In this document: one piece after another, positions 16,350 to 27,821 of the stretch
How the letters are laid out: each line of letters starts with the position of its first letter
How positions within the stretch are numbered: the stretch's first letter is position 1
DNA from: Paraspadella gotoi
Lineage: Eukaryota; Chaetognatha
Length of the DNA stretch: 64,000 nucleotides
Reading direction: 5' to 3'
NCBI GenBank assembly: GCA_051294375.1
Contig: CM119265.1
Location: 2,022,311 to 2,086,310 of the forward strand
Position numbers and translations under genes: made by a program
Notes under the pieces: model-generated
Database searches by the model: none
What the model was told of the DNA's origin: nothing
What the model saw: the letters and a program-made list of their open reading frames with translations, nothing else

Positions 16350-17562
16350 GTCCCCCCCCCCCAAAAAAAAAAGGGGCCGGCGGCGGATCTCGTTTTCCAC
16401 ACTTTTTTTTTGGATCATCTTTTTTTTTAGAAATCAACGGAATAGAACTATAGAACCTGTTGGGCCTCGTCGGGGGCGTGGGGTGTCGGATCGACGTTGA
16501 CGTTTAATAAATCAAGGAGGGTAATTATTAAGTGAAGGCAAGGTATTAGGTTGTCAATAGTTTTATTTATGACGGACAATGATAAAGTTGTTGACAAGGG
16601 TGCTGACATCTGTGAATAGTAGGCTGATGAAGACTACCAGACTACAAGACTGCAAGGCCAACCAGATCCGTCCATAGGTATATTCCGTTGATATTAGGAA
16701 GCAATTTTTTTGAAAAATAAAAAAGAAAACTTTGTATTTCTTAATGTGTTGTTGTACAATTGAAATGAATATATATAATCTGTTAGGCAGGAATCTCGCT
16801 AAAGATCTCTGTTTCTGATGAAAGTCTCGTTTTAGTCGAGCCTTCCTTTTCATTTTTTTTAATCGACTACATTTTGTACATTAGCACTTTAGTTTGTTGG
16901 ATAATTGTTTTACTTGACTTTTCTATACGTTACTTATTTTATTACGTCGACTAGTTAGAATGTTTCTTCAAAATGAGTGAGTAAACAGATCATTAAATTG
17001 AGTAACAGATGAGTAAAATGATAAATACGTAAGAACGAGTCTAGACGAAGACAAGGTGAGTCATGATTATTAAGCGCATTAAATTTTTGTTGTTAAGTGA
17101 AAGGTGAAACATAAATTAAATGCAAGAGACGTAGTCCCTTATAGCGTAAATGCTTGATCAAATATTGATCAAATTCGTAGAGGTATGAATACAAGTTATT
17201 TTATTTAATATTAATTATTAAGTGTTGTTTAAAAATTTGATACAAATATTTTTTATTGGAACTTATTTCGTATTTTGTAGACAAATTATTTAAAATAAAC
17301 TTTTTTCCTTTGGTGTTTTTTATTACATGTTATGATTGTTTTTTCTTACTTTCAGATGGACCGTTGAAACCAGTTCGATGAACTTAGGTGAAACTGAAAA
17401 AAATACGTATTTATTTAGTATTTCCTTACGACCAAGTATAAAAATCTTTGTTAAACTTTGGAACCTACGTATTTTATGGTACCAAGTACTTTAACAAAAA
17501 ACGATGGAATTCATTTAACTTTCACTTGTCTGCGTGAAAAAAAAAACAAAAAAACTGTCCAA
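16350..17562. other. Spacer elongin C-polyhomeotic
   Basis: It holds the second palindromic-family element (16433-16692), then AT-rich sequence. An acceptor-like TTCTTACTTTCAG ends at 17355. In-frame ATGs at 17476 and 17563 both precede the polyhomeotic-like frame. Confidence 0.5.
16433..16692. mobile_element. 260-base MITE related to the 4859-5308 palindrome
   Basis: The ends ATCAACGGAAT and ATTCCGTTGAT, with the adjoining TATAGA/TATAGG and GGGCCT/AGGCCA blocks, match the ends of the 450-base element. The interior differs and is not palindromic. No coding frame is present. This supports one family with a conserved terminal inverted repeat of about 40 bases. Confidence 0.7.
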
Positions 17563-18861
17563 ATGGACCAGAACGTATTTTACGGACACCATAGATTCTC
17601 TCGACCTCAATGCCACGGCTCCATCGCCGACCGGAAAGGTCCAGCCAACCAATCGGATTTCGGGTCGAAAAAATCTCAACCAATCAAAAACCTCGTCGAC
17701 GCCGTCGAGAGCCAATCATGGACGACGGCTTCGCTTTTGGCCGAAAGCCAAGATCGAAACTCTTTCGTTTGGGGCGGCGGCGGAGGCGGCGGAGGCGGCA
17801 GCAGCAGCGGCGTCGCCTCGAGAAAGAAGATCGGGGAGAAGGGAGAGGCGGGCGGTTCGGTTGCCAAGTTGATGGGAAGAATCACGAATCGAAATATTTT
17901 GAAGCAAAAGGCTAAGAGTAGGGGGAGGGAGTCGGGTGGAGACAAGCAGACCGATCTATCTATCGAACATCAACCAAAACCCACAGAGACTGACGCAGTG
18001 TCGGACGATCTCGGGTCTGCCGACGCGAGGCCTCTCCATGACCTCGGTCTCGGACCCACGCATCCGCTCACTCTCGAAAGACTTCATCGCCCGCCGCTGG
18101 AGTGCGGCTCCCCAGCAGCGCCCAAGACGCCGAACAGTCGGACGCGGCGCTGGACGGAAGTCGAAGTGCTCGTCCACCTCATCGACGGTTTCGAGATCGA
18201 AGAGTCGGGCGATCCCTTTCCGGTAGAGAAGCCGGAACTGGAGGCGGAACCGGAAGTGGAGCCGGATGTGATGACGGAGCAGGAATCGTCAATCGCCAAA
18301 ACGGAACCGAGTTTGGAGGAAAATATCGTGACGACGACGACGACGACCAACGAATCTGATCCCGTTTCGATAAAAGAAGAAATCATTGAGGAGTCCTTTC
18401 CTTCTGAGACGCCGACATGTGGCGCGCGGGAGACTACGATTTCCAATCCGCCGCTGGGAATAACCTCGACGGAGGTCTCTGGGGTGGAGGAAGACCACAA
18501 CGACGACGACTCCATCTCTATAGGCTCCAAAGAAGGTCTCGACTCTTCCTCCTCCCCGCCCTCCCATTCGCCCGTCAGTTTCCCGCTGAGGGACGTTAGC
18601 TCGACGGATTCTCTGCCCGACGAGAAGCCGCTCATCGTCTCCTTGCCCGACGGAGCGGACATGGCCGCCTGGACGGAGCGAGACGTCTACGACTTTGTCC
18701 GCGGGATCGAGGGATGCTCTCAATACGCGGAAGAGTTCGTGGCGCAGGAGATCGACGGCCAGGCGTTGGTTTTGCTCAACGAGGAACACCTCATGACGAA
18801 TCTCAACGTCAAACTCGGTCCGGCGCTCAAGATTCTCGCCAAGATTAAAGAGAAAACGTGA
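17563..18861 (+). CDS. PHC: Polyhomeotic-like protein with SAM domain
   Basis: An open frame of 432 residues from ATG 17563; an upstream in-frame ATG at 17476 is possible. Polyhomeotic proteins are subunits of the PRC1 Polycomb complex that spread by SAM polymerisation. The C-terminal SAM domain (about 367-432) has EIDGQALVLLNEEHL and KLGPALKILAKI, the polyhomeotic type. At about 199-222 a block ending DGFEIEESGDPFPVEK matches the HD1 motif that precedes the zinc finger in known family members. The FCS zinc finger itself is not seen: the roughly 145 residues between HD1 and SAM are acidic and Ser-rich and lack the needed cysteines. A poly-Gly tract lies near residue 71. Upstream exons may exist. 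Confidence 0.75.
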   Translation: MDQNVFYGHHRFSRPQCHGSIADRKGPANQSDFGSKKSQPIKNLVDAVESQSWTTASLLAESQDRNSFVWGGGGGGGGGSSSGVASRKKIGEKGEAGGSVAKLMGRITNRNILKQKAKSRGRESGGDKQTDLSIEHQPKPTETDAVSDDLGSADARPLHDLGLGPTHPLTLERLHRPPLECGSPAAPKTPNSRTRRWTEVEVLVHLIDGFEIEESGDPFPVEKPELEAEPEVEPDVMTEQESSIAKTEPSLEENIVTTTTTTNESDPVSIKEEIIEESFPSETPTCGARETTISNPPLGITSTEVSGVEEDHNDDDSISIGSKEGLDSSSSPPSHSPVSFPLRDVSSTDSLPDEKPLIVSLPDGADMAAWTERDVYDFVRGIEGCSQYAEEFVAQEIDGQALVLLNEEHLMTNLNVKLGPALKILAKIKEKT

Positions 18862-19397
18862 AAAAGAGAGAAGATTTTCTTTCTTTTTTTTCTTGTTCCA
18901 GGATTTGGTCTCGAATATTTTTTTTTTCTCTCTCTCGTTGTTTGTTCGCAATTGGAACCAGGGTCTTTCAAATCCAAACCGAATGTTTTTTTTTTGTCTT
19001 AATTTTTTTGTGTCATTCGTTAAAAAACAAGCGCCATAACCATTTTTTCGCAATGACATTTCAATTTCTAGGAGTCGCTGTTTTAACTTTTGGTAAAAAA
19101 AAAAAAAGTAAAAAAAAACAAACAGAATTGTTGACTTGTTTTGAGTTGGAGGATGGATTTATTTTTGATGGATAAGACGCTGGTTAAAGTTCCCGTCTCG
19201 CCCGCGGTCATGACGATAAGAGACGGGGCCAACTGGCGTCGACTCGCGTCATTCCTGTCGACTCCTCGACCAGATACGCGTCTGGATCAGAAAGGCTTGG
19301 CTCGATAACCAATGATGATCATCTCCTGTTTGTTACCAAAATCTAAAATATCAATCCGTTTTTCAGAAAAAATTAATAAGATAAAATAACCAAAAAA
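18862..19397. other. Spacer polyhomeotic-DDX39B
   Basis: T- and A-rich sequence, no gene seen. A strong acceptor-like CCGTTTTTCAG ends at 19366, 31 bases before the DDX39B start codon, with no visible donor upstream. Confidence 0.5.
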
Positions 19398-21109
<1,712 letters not shown>

Positions 21110-21190
21110 AGTCGAAAAATTGAGAGGGGGGGCGGGGGGGGGACATCGATTATCATTTTTGGAAATTTTGCAATTTTTTTAGTTAAATGA

Positions 21191-21196
21191 AATAAA
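21191..21196 (+). promoter_or_regulatory. Candidate poly(A) signal of DDX39B
   Basis: AATAAA lies 82 bases after the DDX39B stop; a second AATAAA is at 21276-21281. Confidence 0.5.
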
Positions 21197-21350
21197 ACAA
21201 TATGCATTTAAAATTTAAATGTTTGGAAAGTGAAAATTTTGTTGTGTCATTATTTGTTTATGTTTATCATCGTTCAATAAACACGAATCTCTCATGCATC
21301 TTAAGAGCGCAGTATTTGTTAAAACAAAATGGATGAAACCAATTATAAAT

Positions 21351-21500
21351 GGATCAGAAGAGTTAATTGATAAATTAAAAGGATTAGAAGAGTTAATTGA
21401 TAAATTAAAAAGGTCAGAAGAGTTAATTGATAAATTAAAAGGATCAGAAGAGTTAATTGATAAATTAAAAGGATCAGAAGAATTAATTGATAAATTACAT
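21351..21500 (+). repeat. Five tandem 30-base units
   Basis: Five units of exactly 30 bases, differing by one to a few changes, start with GGATCAGAAG. The unit length is a multiple of three, so a frame running from 21294 to 21518 is open and would encode a repeated ten-residue Glu/Leu/Ile/Lys-rich unit that could form a helix. Whether it is translated is unknown; I treat it as a minisatellite in or after the DDX39B 3' UTR. Confidence 0.9.
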
Positions 21501-21799
21501 AAACCTCAAGATATCTAGTAGCTGCATACGTCCTAAGTGCAATTTATTATTATTATTTATATATATTTTTTTAGAATATAACAGCAACACTAATTTAAGA
21601 ATGTGAGAAAAATCATAGTTTAGTGAACTTTTGATAGTATAGCACAGAGAAGACTTAAATACCAAACCCGATGTTGGAGGGAGAATGTAGTCGATATTGT
21701 CTGCGACACCGAGACCCGGATTTTTTCGCAATCATGTCTCACGCGGAAATCAATTCCACCATTTCAATTTCTAATTCCTTCAACGGCATAATTTAACTT

Positions 21800-21895
21800 T
21801 CGCCGACTGGGGTTAGGGGGATTTTAGGATCAAAGGAAATTTAGGGCCAGTATTCTATTGTTATTTAAAAGAATTGACAAAATCCCAGTCGGCGA
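21800..21895. mobile_element. Small inverted-repeat element
   Basis: Perfect 12-base inverted ends (TCGCCGACTGGG and CCCAGTCGGCGA) enclose 72 bases of noncoding sequence. No second copy is seen, so the assignment as a MITE is tentative. Confidence 0.5.
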
Positions 21896-21988
21896 ATGTA
21901 AAAATTTTCCTTCAACTTTATTCCGGCGAATAAAATTCTCTTTTTTTTTTTACTTCCAAGAGCAGAAGACCTAAATTAATAATCTTCG

Positions 21989-23089
21989 ATGGAAGTCGAC
22001 GCGACGGAAGTTTCCCACGAAGCGAGCAACGGCGCCGACGGAAAAGAATCCGTCGTGGCGCCGGCGGGATCCGTCAACGCCCAAGTGAGTCACCTTCTCG
22101 CCTCAATTTGTTTAAACATCTTTGGAAAAAAGAAACCGAATAACATCGGCAAAAATAAAAGGGAAGCGTGTCCGTGGCCATCCATCCGCTCGTCCTCTTG
22201 AACATCTCGGAACACTGGACGCGTCAACAAGCTCAAGAGGGTCAACCAACGCAGGTGGTGGGGGCGTTGCTAGGGAAACAAAATGGACGAAACGTGGAAA
22301 TCTTCAACACTTTCGAGCTCAAGATGACATTTTTCAACATCGATCGAACTTTCTTCGCCACAAGGCAGGATCAGTTTAAACAGGCACGGTTTTTTAGGGT
22401 AAGGTTGTTCCGAGAGAGTCGCTATACCATCAATGTTAATAATTGGGACGTTATGCTGTCAAAGAGGATCAGTTATCATACTTCGTCGTTGAATAGTTTT
22501 CGTTAAATGAAAAAACTGTAGTTTGTGGCGACAAGAACAACGACTTCCGCCCTTACCCACATCATGACCGACCCCATAAAACCTCTCAGCATTAAAATCC
22601 CCATCGCCTTTCCTTTCCCTTTAGGTCTTTCAAGACCTGGAATTGCTCGGTTGGTATTCGACGGGCGGCACCCCCGACCCGCTCGACATCTCCGTCCACA
22701 AGCAAATCTCGGACTTTCACGAGAGTCCCCTCTTTCTCAAACTCAACCCCGCCTCCAGACAAGACGATCTTCCCGTTTCGGTCTTCGAATCCCTCATCGA
22801 CATCGTCGCCGGGAAGGTGGGTCAAGGGGAGAACTCGCTGAGGAGAAGATAATGCGACTTCGTTGATTGGGAAGCCGGGTGCTTTTTGGAGTCGATAAAC
22901 TAAGCCGTGAGAGAGTCTTAATTGAAAGCTTGCAAGGGGTCCTCTTTGCACTCTCTTGTGTCTTGTGAGGGGGTTCGAGGTCTTAAAACAGCAGGGGTAA
23001 TTTATTGGTTGAATCAATTTGAGAAATAGAAAAGGAGCACGAAAAAAAAAGGGGAAGGAACTAAGAAAAATTTAGGGAAAAATATATTT

Positions 23090-23136
<47 letters not shown>

Positions 23137-23703
23137 AGGCGACGATGTTCTTCGTGGAGATCCCCTTCACCCTGGCGACGGAAACCTCCGAGCGAATCGG
23201 CGTCGATCACGTGACTCGACTCTCCAGCTTCCCTTCGAGTTCGACAGAGGGCGCGTCGGAGTCGGAGAACGCCGGTCCCTCGCTCCTCGCCGATCACCTC
23301 GCCTCTCAATTCAGCGCCATCAAGATGTTGCACACTCGCGTCAAACTCATCATGGACTACGTCAAGGCCGTCGACGATGGTTTATAAAAGGATTTTATTA
23401 GTATTAGTATGATTTTTGCTTAATTATAGTTTTAAAAATATTCTCGACTATTTGGTAGGCGTCCTCTCCGCCAACCACGAGATCCTTCGGGAGATCAAGA
23501 GTCTCGTCAACCGACTCCCGCTGATGGAGGATCTCCAGTTCCAAAGTGACTTGGCCAATCAACGCAACGACGTCGTCCTCATGACCTACTTGGGTTCCGT
23601 GACTCAAGGCTGCAACCTCCTCAATCAGTTCGTCGAGAAGGTCAACTACCTCTACGATCGTCCCGCTATGAGACGCAAGATGAGGGGCATTGTATTCCTT
23701 TGA
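21989..23703 (+). CDS. COPS6: COP9 signalosome subunit 6
   Basis: Exons are 21989-22084, 22162-22398, 22625-22816, 23139-23379 and 23459-23703 (336 residues; human 327). CSN6 is the non-catalytic MPN subunit that pairs with CSN5 in the signalosome removing NEDD8 from cullins. The MPN domain starts at [17 protein letters not shown] and shows [36 protein letters not shown] and RIGVDHVTR. It lacks the metal-binding JAMM residues, as normal for CSN6. The C-terminal helices with NHEILREI and [13 protein letters not shown] match. Exon 2 has two possible ends: 22398 with GTAAGG, adding ARFFR, or 22383 with a GC donor that restores the usual FKQVF junction. Confidence 0.95.
23093..23134. repeat. (CT)n tract forming a 3' splice site
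   Basis: A pure CT run directly precedes CCCAG at the end of CSN6 intron 3 and acts as its polypyrimidine tract. Confidence 0.9.
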
Positions 23704-24147
23704 AGAGAAGAATAAAACATTGTCGCGAATGCTTAGTTTTAATTATACACTTGAAGTAATTTAAATATTTTGTTTGAAATCCGATTGTATTGTTTTTGAG
23801 GAAACTGAATTCTCCGATTGTTTCGCTTTTTTTGCTTGATGAATCATAAAGAAATCTCGAGCTTCTCTCCTTCGATCTCTCGCTCTCCTTCACCCACTCT
23901 CTGTTGGAACGACGTCTGTTTTTGTTCGAGTCTATTGACTACTCTCAACGATTTACACATTTTATTATCTATTTTTGAGTACAAACTTCGCATCGTGCAT
24001 TATTTTTTATATTCCTTTTTTTCAGATTTATAAACAAACAACGAATTGTCTCGACATTTTTTACTGATAACTTGAACCTTTTTTTTCCCCCCCGTCTACT
24101 TTGGGAGCGTAAAAGTTATCCGCCATCGCCGCCCGCCAGTCGCCGCC
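23704..24147. other. Spacer CSN6-MRPS37
   Basis: AATAAA at 23711-23716 lies only 8 bases after the CSN6 stop. An acceptor-like TTCCTTTTTTTCAG ends at 24025. No other content is recognised. Confidence 0.5.
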
Positions 24148-25316
24148 ATGGGCCGATATCCGTACGGGCTGGCGGACAAGCACCGCGCCTTTCTTCGTCA
24201 AATGCGCGCTCCGCCCGGAAGCGACCTCACTCAGCTTCAGTTGCCGTTGATGTTGAAAGACCGCGTGAAAATGAAGGGAGCTGGAGCAGCGGAAGTCGGC
24301 GCTTGTCTCACAGAACTCAACCTCATGTTTCAAGTGAGTTCCAAATTGAGGATCCGGTCGATGTCCTTTTTTTTATCGTCGCGTAAATTTAATAATAAAA
24401 TAATTTAAAAAAAAAACAGAACAAAAGCACAAGCAGCATTTAAAAAAAAAAAAATTAAAAAAGTTGTCGCCGCGATTTAATTTTAAACACTGGTTAGTCA
24501 TTATTTTTATCTTTTAAACTTCATCTTTTCCTCTTCTTTTTCTCTTCTTTTCCCTCCAATTCTCCTTTGGTCTCTCTTTTCTTTATCTTTCCTCTTTGTC
24601 TCCTCCTCCTCCCTTTTCTTCCTCCTCTTCCTCCTCCCTTTCTATCTTTTCCTCCTCCTCCTCTTCTCTCTTTTCCTCCTCCCTTTTCCTCCTCCTCCCC
24701 CCTCTCTTTTTTCCTCCCTCCAGTGTTGGTCGCTGAATGACTACGACGAGAAGAAATGCGCCTCCGAGTCCAAAGCCTTTTTCGATTGTTACGAGAAAAG
24801 CGAGAAGGTGAGAGATTGTCCTAGTTGTTGTCGTTTTCGTCGTTGTTGTTGTTTGCCATAGCGTTTGATTTGCGTCAAGTTCACCCCGACTATAAGCATG
24901 ACACCTTCAGTAGCGACCCGGTGGCTCATTTAGTAATGCCATCAGCTCAACGTACCGGGATCGATCCTTAAAGATAACTTCCCTTTGAAAAGCGTTAGGA
25001 CGTCCGTAAGCCGGCATCGGGTCATGGAAATCCCCCGAAGCCTCGTTTCAAGTCCAGGACCTCCAGTCCTCCATTGTTGGCAAAGAAGTTGGCCCTATAA
25101 GCGCCTTATCCTCAGATTCACCTCTTCCCCCCCCCCCCATTTCCTTTCCCCCAGGAACGCTTCCGACAAAAGGAAGAGGCGAGTCGCGGCATAATCTCCG
25201 CCGCTGAACATGTCGGGACTCGACAAAAACTTTCCTCTAAACAAATCAACGAACTTTTGAAGAGAAATCCTCATCCTCTTCCGAAGGCGAAGGCCGGAGT
25301 CAAATTTCGGAGATGA
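24148..25316 (+). CDS. CHCHD1: Mitochondrial ribosomal protein S37 (CHCHD1)
   Basis: Exons are 24148-24333, 24724-24807 and 25155-25316 (143 residues; human 118). It has a twin CX9C fold: Cys53-x9-Cys63 (split by the first intron) and Cys74-x9-Cys84, typical of proteins oxidised by MIA40 in the intermembrane space. The family member MRPS37 ends up in the mitoribosome small subunit. The basic Arg/Lys-rich N terminus with Leu-Pro-Leu and the C-terminal KLSSKQINELLKRNP segment match CHCHD1. A SINE copy sits in intron 2. Assignment among CHCH proteins rests on these flanks. Confidence 0.88.
24879..25111 (+). mobile_element. tRNA-derived SINE, family A, diverged copy
   Basis: Matches the copies at 29551, 61661 and 62059: CACCCCG-CTATAAGCATGAC, GACCCGGTGGCTCAT, CATCAGCTCA, TACCGGGATCGATCC, GCCGGCATCGGG and the end AGCGCCTTATCC. 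The box B is altered and there are several indels, so this is an old copy. It lies in MRPS37 intron 2. Confidence 0.85.
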
Positions 25317-25678
25317 GGGAACTAGTTTCATTTTTGGCTTTTCCTTTTTTATGATGGTTGCCGATCTTGTCAGAATTTGTGCTCTTTCATTATCTCTCTC
25401 TCCCTCTCCCCATCTTTTCTCATTCTCTCCTCTCTTCCCCAGGACAGTATTTTTTCTCCTCCTCTCTCAAACCGCCTCGATCTTTCGCAGATAAAAAAAA
25501 AACAAAGAGCCACTGTTTGCATCCGTTGCTTGCTGTCGCCGAGACTCTCGTGAGAAACAGAAGAGAAAAGGAAAAGAAAACTGAGGGGAAAACCGTAATC
25601 GAACAAAAAAGTCTTTTGCCGATCGAGTCGCGCCCTTCGCTTAATTTTTATTACAAAATATTTTCCACCACAGACAAA
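25317..25678. other. Spacer MRPS37-RIDA
   Basis: Pyrimidine-rich sequence, no gene. TTTTCCACCACAG ends at 25673, five bases before the RIDA start codon, and looks like a splice acceptor without an upstream donor. Confidence 0.5.
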
Positions 25679-26280
25679 ATGTCCATCGTAAGAACCATCG
25701 GTGAGCAGGTTGTTTTGTTTGTAGTTGTTGGTTTTGTTTTGATTCATTCTTTTCATTTTCCTCGCCATTCTCTCTCTCTCTCTGTTTCATTTTCCGGTTT
25801 CCAGTCCGCACCAAGCTGGCTCCTGCGGCCATCGGCCCCTACAACCAGGCCATCATCGTGGGTGACACGATGTACATCTCTGGCCAATTGGGCCTCAAAG
25901 CCGAAACCATGGAGTTCGCTGGTCCGGACGTCGAGTCTCAGGCCAAACAGGCCCTCGAGAATATGGGGCACATTTTAAAAGGTTGCGGGGTTTAAAATTT
26001 ATGAATTCCATAATCCATGATATTTATCTCTCCCTCCCGATGACTTTCCCCAGCCGCTGGTCTCTCTTTCAACCACGTTGTCAAGGCGACGGTGCTGCTT
26101 AAAGACATCAACGATTTCGCCAAAGTCAACGAAGTCTACAAGTGTTTTTTCGGGTGCAGCTTCCCGGCCAGAGCAGCTTATCAGGTGGCGGAATTGCCCA
26201 AGGGCGGGCTGGTGGAGATCGAGGCCGTGGCCGTCCGCGCCTCCAAACTCATCGACGAGGTCGTCGGGGACTGCGATTGA
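25679..26280 (+). CDS. RIDA: Reactive intermediate imine deaminase (RidA/UK114)
   Basis: Exons are 25679-25700, 25805-25981 and 26054-26280 (141 residues; human 137). RidA hydrolyses 2-iminobutanoate and related imines released by PLP enzymes, so it limits damage by enamines; animal forms are cytosolic and mitochondrial. The sequence [13 protein letters not shown], the strand MYISGQLG and the signature [20 protein letters not shown] with the catalytic Arg are all present. The first exon encodes only seven residues plus one base. Confidence 0.97.
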
Positions 26281-26650
26281 AGCCTTGTTTGGGCTGATTT
26301 CATTGAGTATCACCGGTGGATGATGACGATGGGCGCTGCCCTTTGTGGCGGCGCTGTATAGGAACTCCCACTTTTCTGCTCGTAGCGTCTCGGCGGCACG
26401 GATGAATCTTGTGATATTATTTGATTAACTAATAAGTATCGAATTTAACTGTGAAAGAAACTTGTCTGTGAAAATCGATTTTTACTAATACTAGTCGGTA
26501 GTCGCTCAATTTTTAATTTTTAATTGTTGAAGCTTTAATTCCGAGAAATGATTGGTCCAGTATTACATCGTTACTCTTATTGATATTTTATTCAAGATAT
26601 AAGATTTCATCGTTGCTTGGTTAAAAAAAAACAAACTTCGTTCACCGACA
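26281..26650. other. Spacer RIDA-MRPL30
   Basis: AT-rich, with no recognised feature. Confidence 0.5.
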
Positions 26651-27427
26651 ATGTCACTTTTCCGTCACATTCGATGTAATACGTCTCTTTTTTTCGTTCC
26701 GGCGCCGTCCATCCCCCCCGCCGGCGCCCGTTGGTTCCACCCAACGACGCCGGCGTCCAAGGGCGCCGTCCAAGCGACCTTCGACCAGCGCAACCGACGC
26801 ATCGAACTCGACGCCGACGAGATCGAATTCGTTGGCCGGAAATTGCGTGGATTCCAACGCGCTGCGACCGGAGTTGAAGACCCGTTGCCCTCCACCATCG
26901 AACCCTCCCCTCTCCACCTCGTCACCATGACGCGTTCCTTCGGCCGCAACCCCTGGTGGCTGAAGAAGATCCTCTGGGAATTCGGGCTCTTCGCCAGTCC
27001 GCGCCGCAAGTTCCCCTTCCACAACAAGGCCGTCGTCCCCAACACCCCGGAGAACAACGAGAAGTTGGCCAAGATCAAGCACGTGGTCAGGATCGATCGG
27101 GTCACCTTTCCCTTCGGATATCCCGAGACGGAAGAGGATCTTCGCCACGCGAGGATCTCCGATTACGGCGAAGTCACCTTCGTCAAGACCATCGAGGCCG
27201 AGGATGTCGCCGCCGCGGAGACGCCGCTGCCGCGGGGAACGCCGCGGACGACGCCGCCGGAAGAGATGGACGAAGAGACGATCAAGATCGATTGCAGGAG
27301 GAAGTTGGTCAATCACGAGTTTTTGACCGAGTATCATCCAGAGTACGAGAATAGAGAATTCGGACAACAGCATTTTAAGGGGCTTAAAGTTTATTGGGAC
27401 GAGAACAAACCGCCCGTCGTTTATTGA
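26651..27427 (+). CDS. MRPL30: Mitochondrial large ribosomal subunit protein L30 (uL30m)
   Basis: A single exon encodes 258 residues (human 161). The core around residues 90-160 shows HLVTMTRSFGRNPWWLKKIL, a Gly-Leu loop, HNKAVVPNTPENNEKLAKIKHVVRI and a following Pro-rich turn, matching uL30m. The first about 40 residues are Arg/Ser/Pro-rich without acids and probably target mitochondria. Both the segment before the core and the C-terminal tail (to about 258) are longer than in human, as common in animal mitoribosomal proteins. The product is a structural mitoribosome component. Confidence 0.88.
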   Translation: MSLFRHIRCNTSLFFVPAPSIPPAGARWFHPTTPASKGAVQATFDQRNRRIELDADEIEFVGRKLRGFQRAATGVEDPLPSTIEPSPLHLVTMTRSFGRNPWWLKKILWEFGLFASPRRKFPFHNKAVVPNTPENNEKLAKIKHVVRIDRVTFPFGYPETEEDLRHARISDYGEVTFVKTIEAEDVAAAETPLPRGTPRTTPPEEMDEETIKIDCRRKLVNHEFLTEYHPEYENREFGQQHFKGLKVYWDENKPPVVY

Positions 27428-27821
27428 TATCTTTTTTTGTTTTTTTGTTTTTTGAGCGAATGTAGCCTACATTGTAGGATTCATTGTTGTTTTATTGTTT
27501 GCAGAGAGAAAAACTTTGATGCTTTCCTCGGATTTTACTTAGATAAAATATAGAATAAAAAATGTGAACTTTTGAGCTGGATTCAAAAAACGTCTTATTA
27601 GTAAAACTCCATTAACTAAAAACCATTCAAACCTCAAAACTGAAAAAAATAACGATATTAGCCAAATATTCATCCGTCTCTCACTTTTGCCTTTGTGCAA
27701 TAAATTAAACAACAAATTAAATCGACACCCGTCCTCAACACTTTTGACGTTTTCCTGATCATCCCATCCTCGACTTGACCCCCCTAATCTTCTCCCTTCT
27801 CTCTCCCCCAAATGCCTCCCG
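27428..27821. other. Spacer MRPL30-ADCK1
   Basis: AATAAA at 27554-27559 may be the MRPL30 poly(A) signal. A pyrimidine-rich leader precedes the next gene, with an out-of-frame ATG ten bases before the ADCK1 start. Confidence 0.5.

Larger units (their letters stand above)
21110..21988. other. Spacer DDX39B-CSN6
   Basis: It contains two AATAAA signals, a 5 x 30-base minisatellite and a small inverted-repeat element. A pyrimidine tract followed by TACTTCCAAGAGCAG (to 21965) precedes the CSN6 start by 23 bases. Confidence 0.55.
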
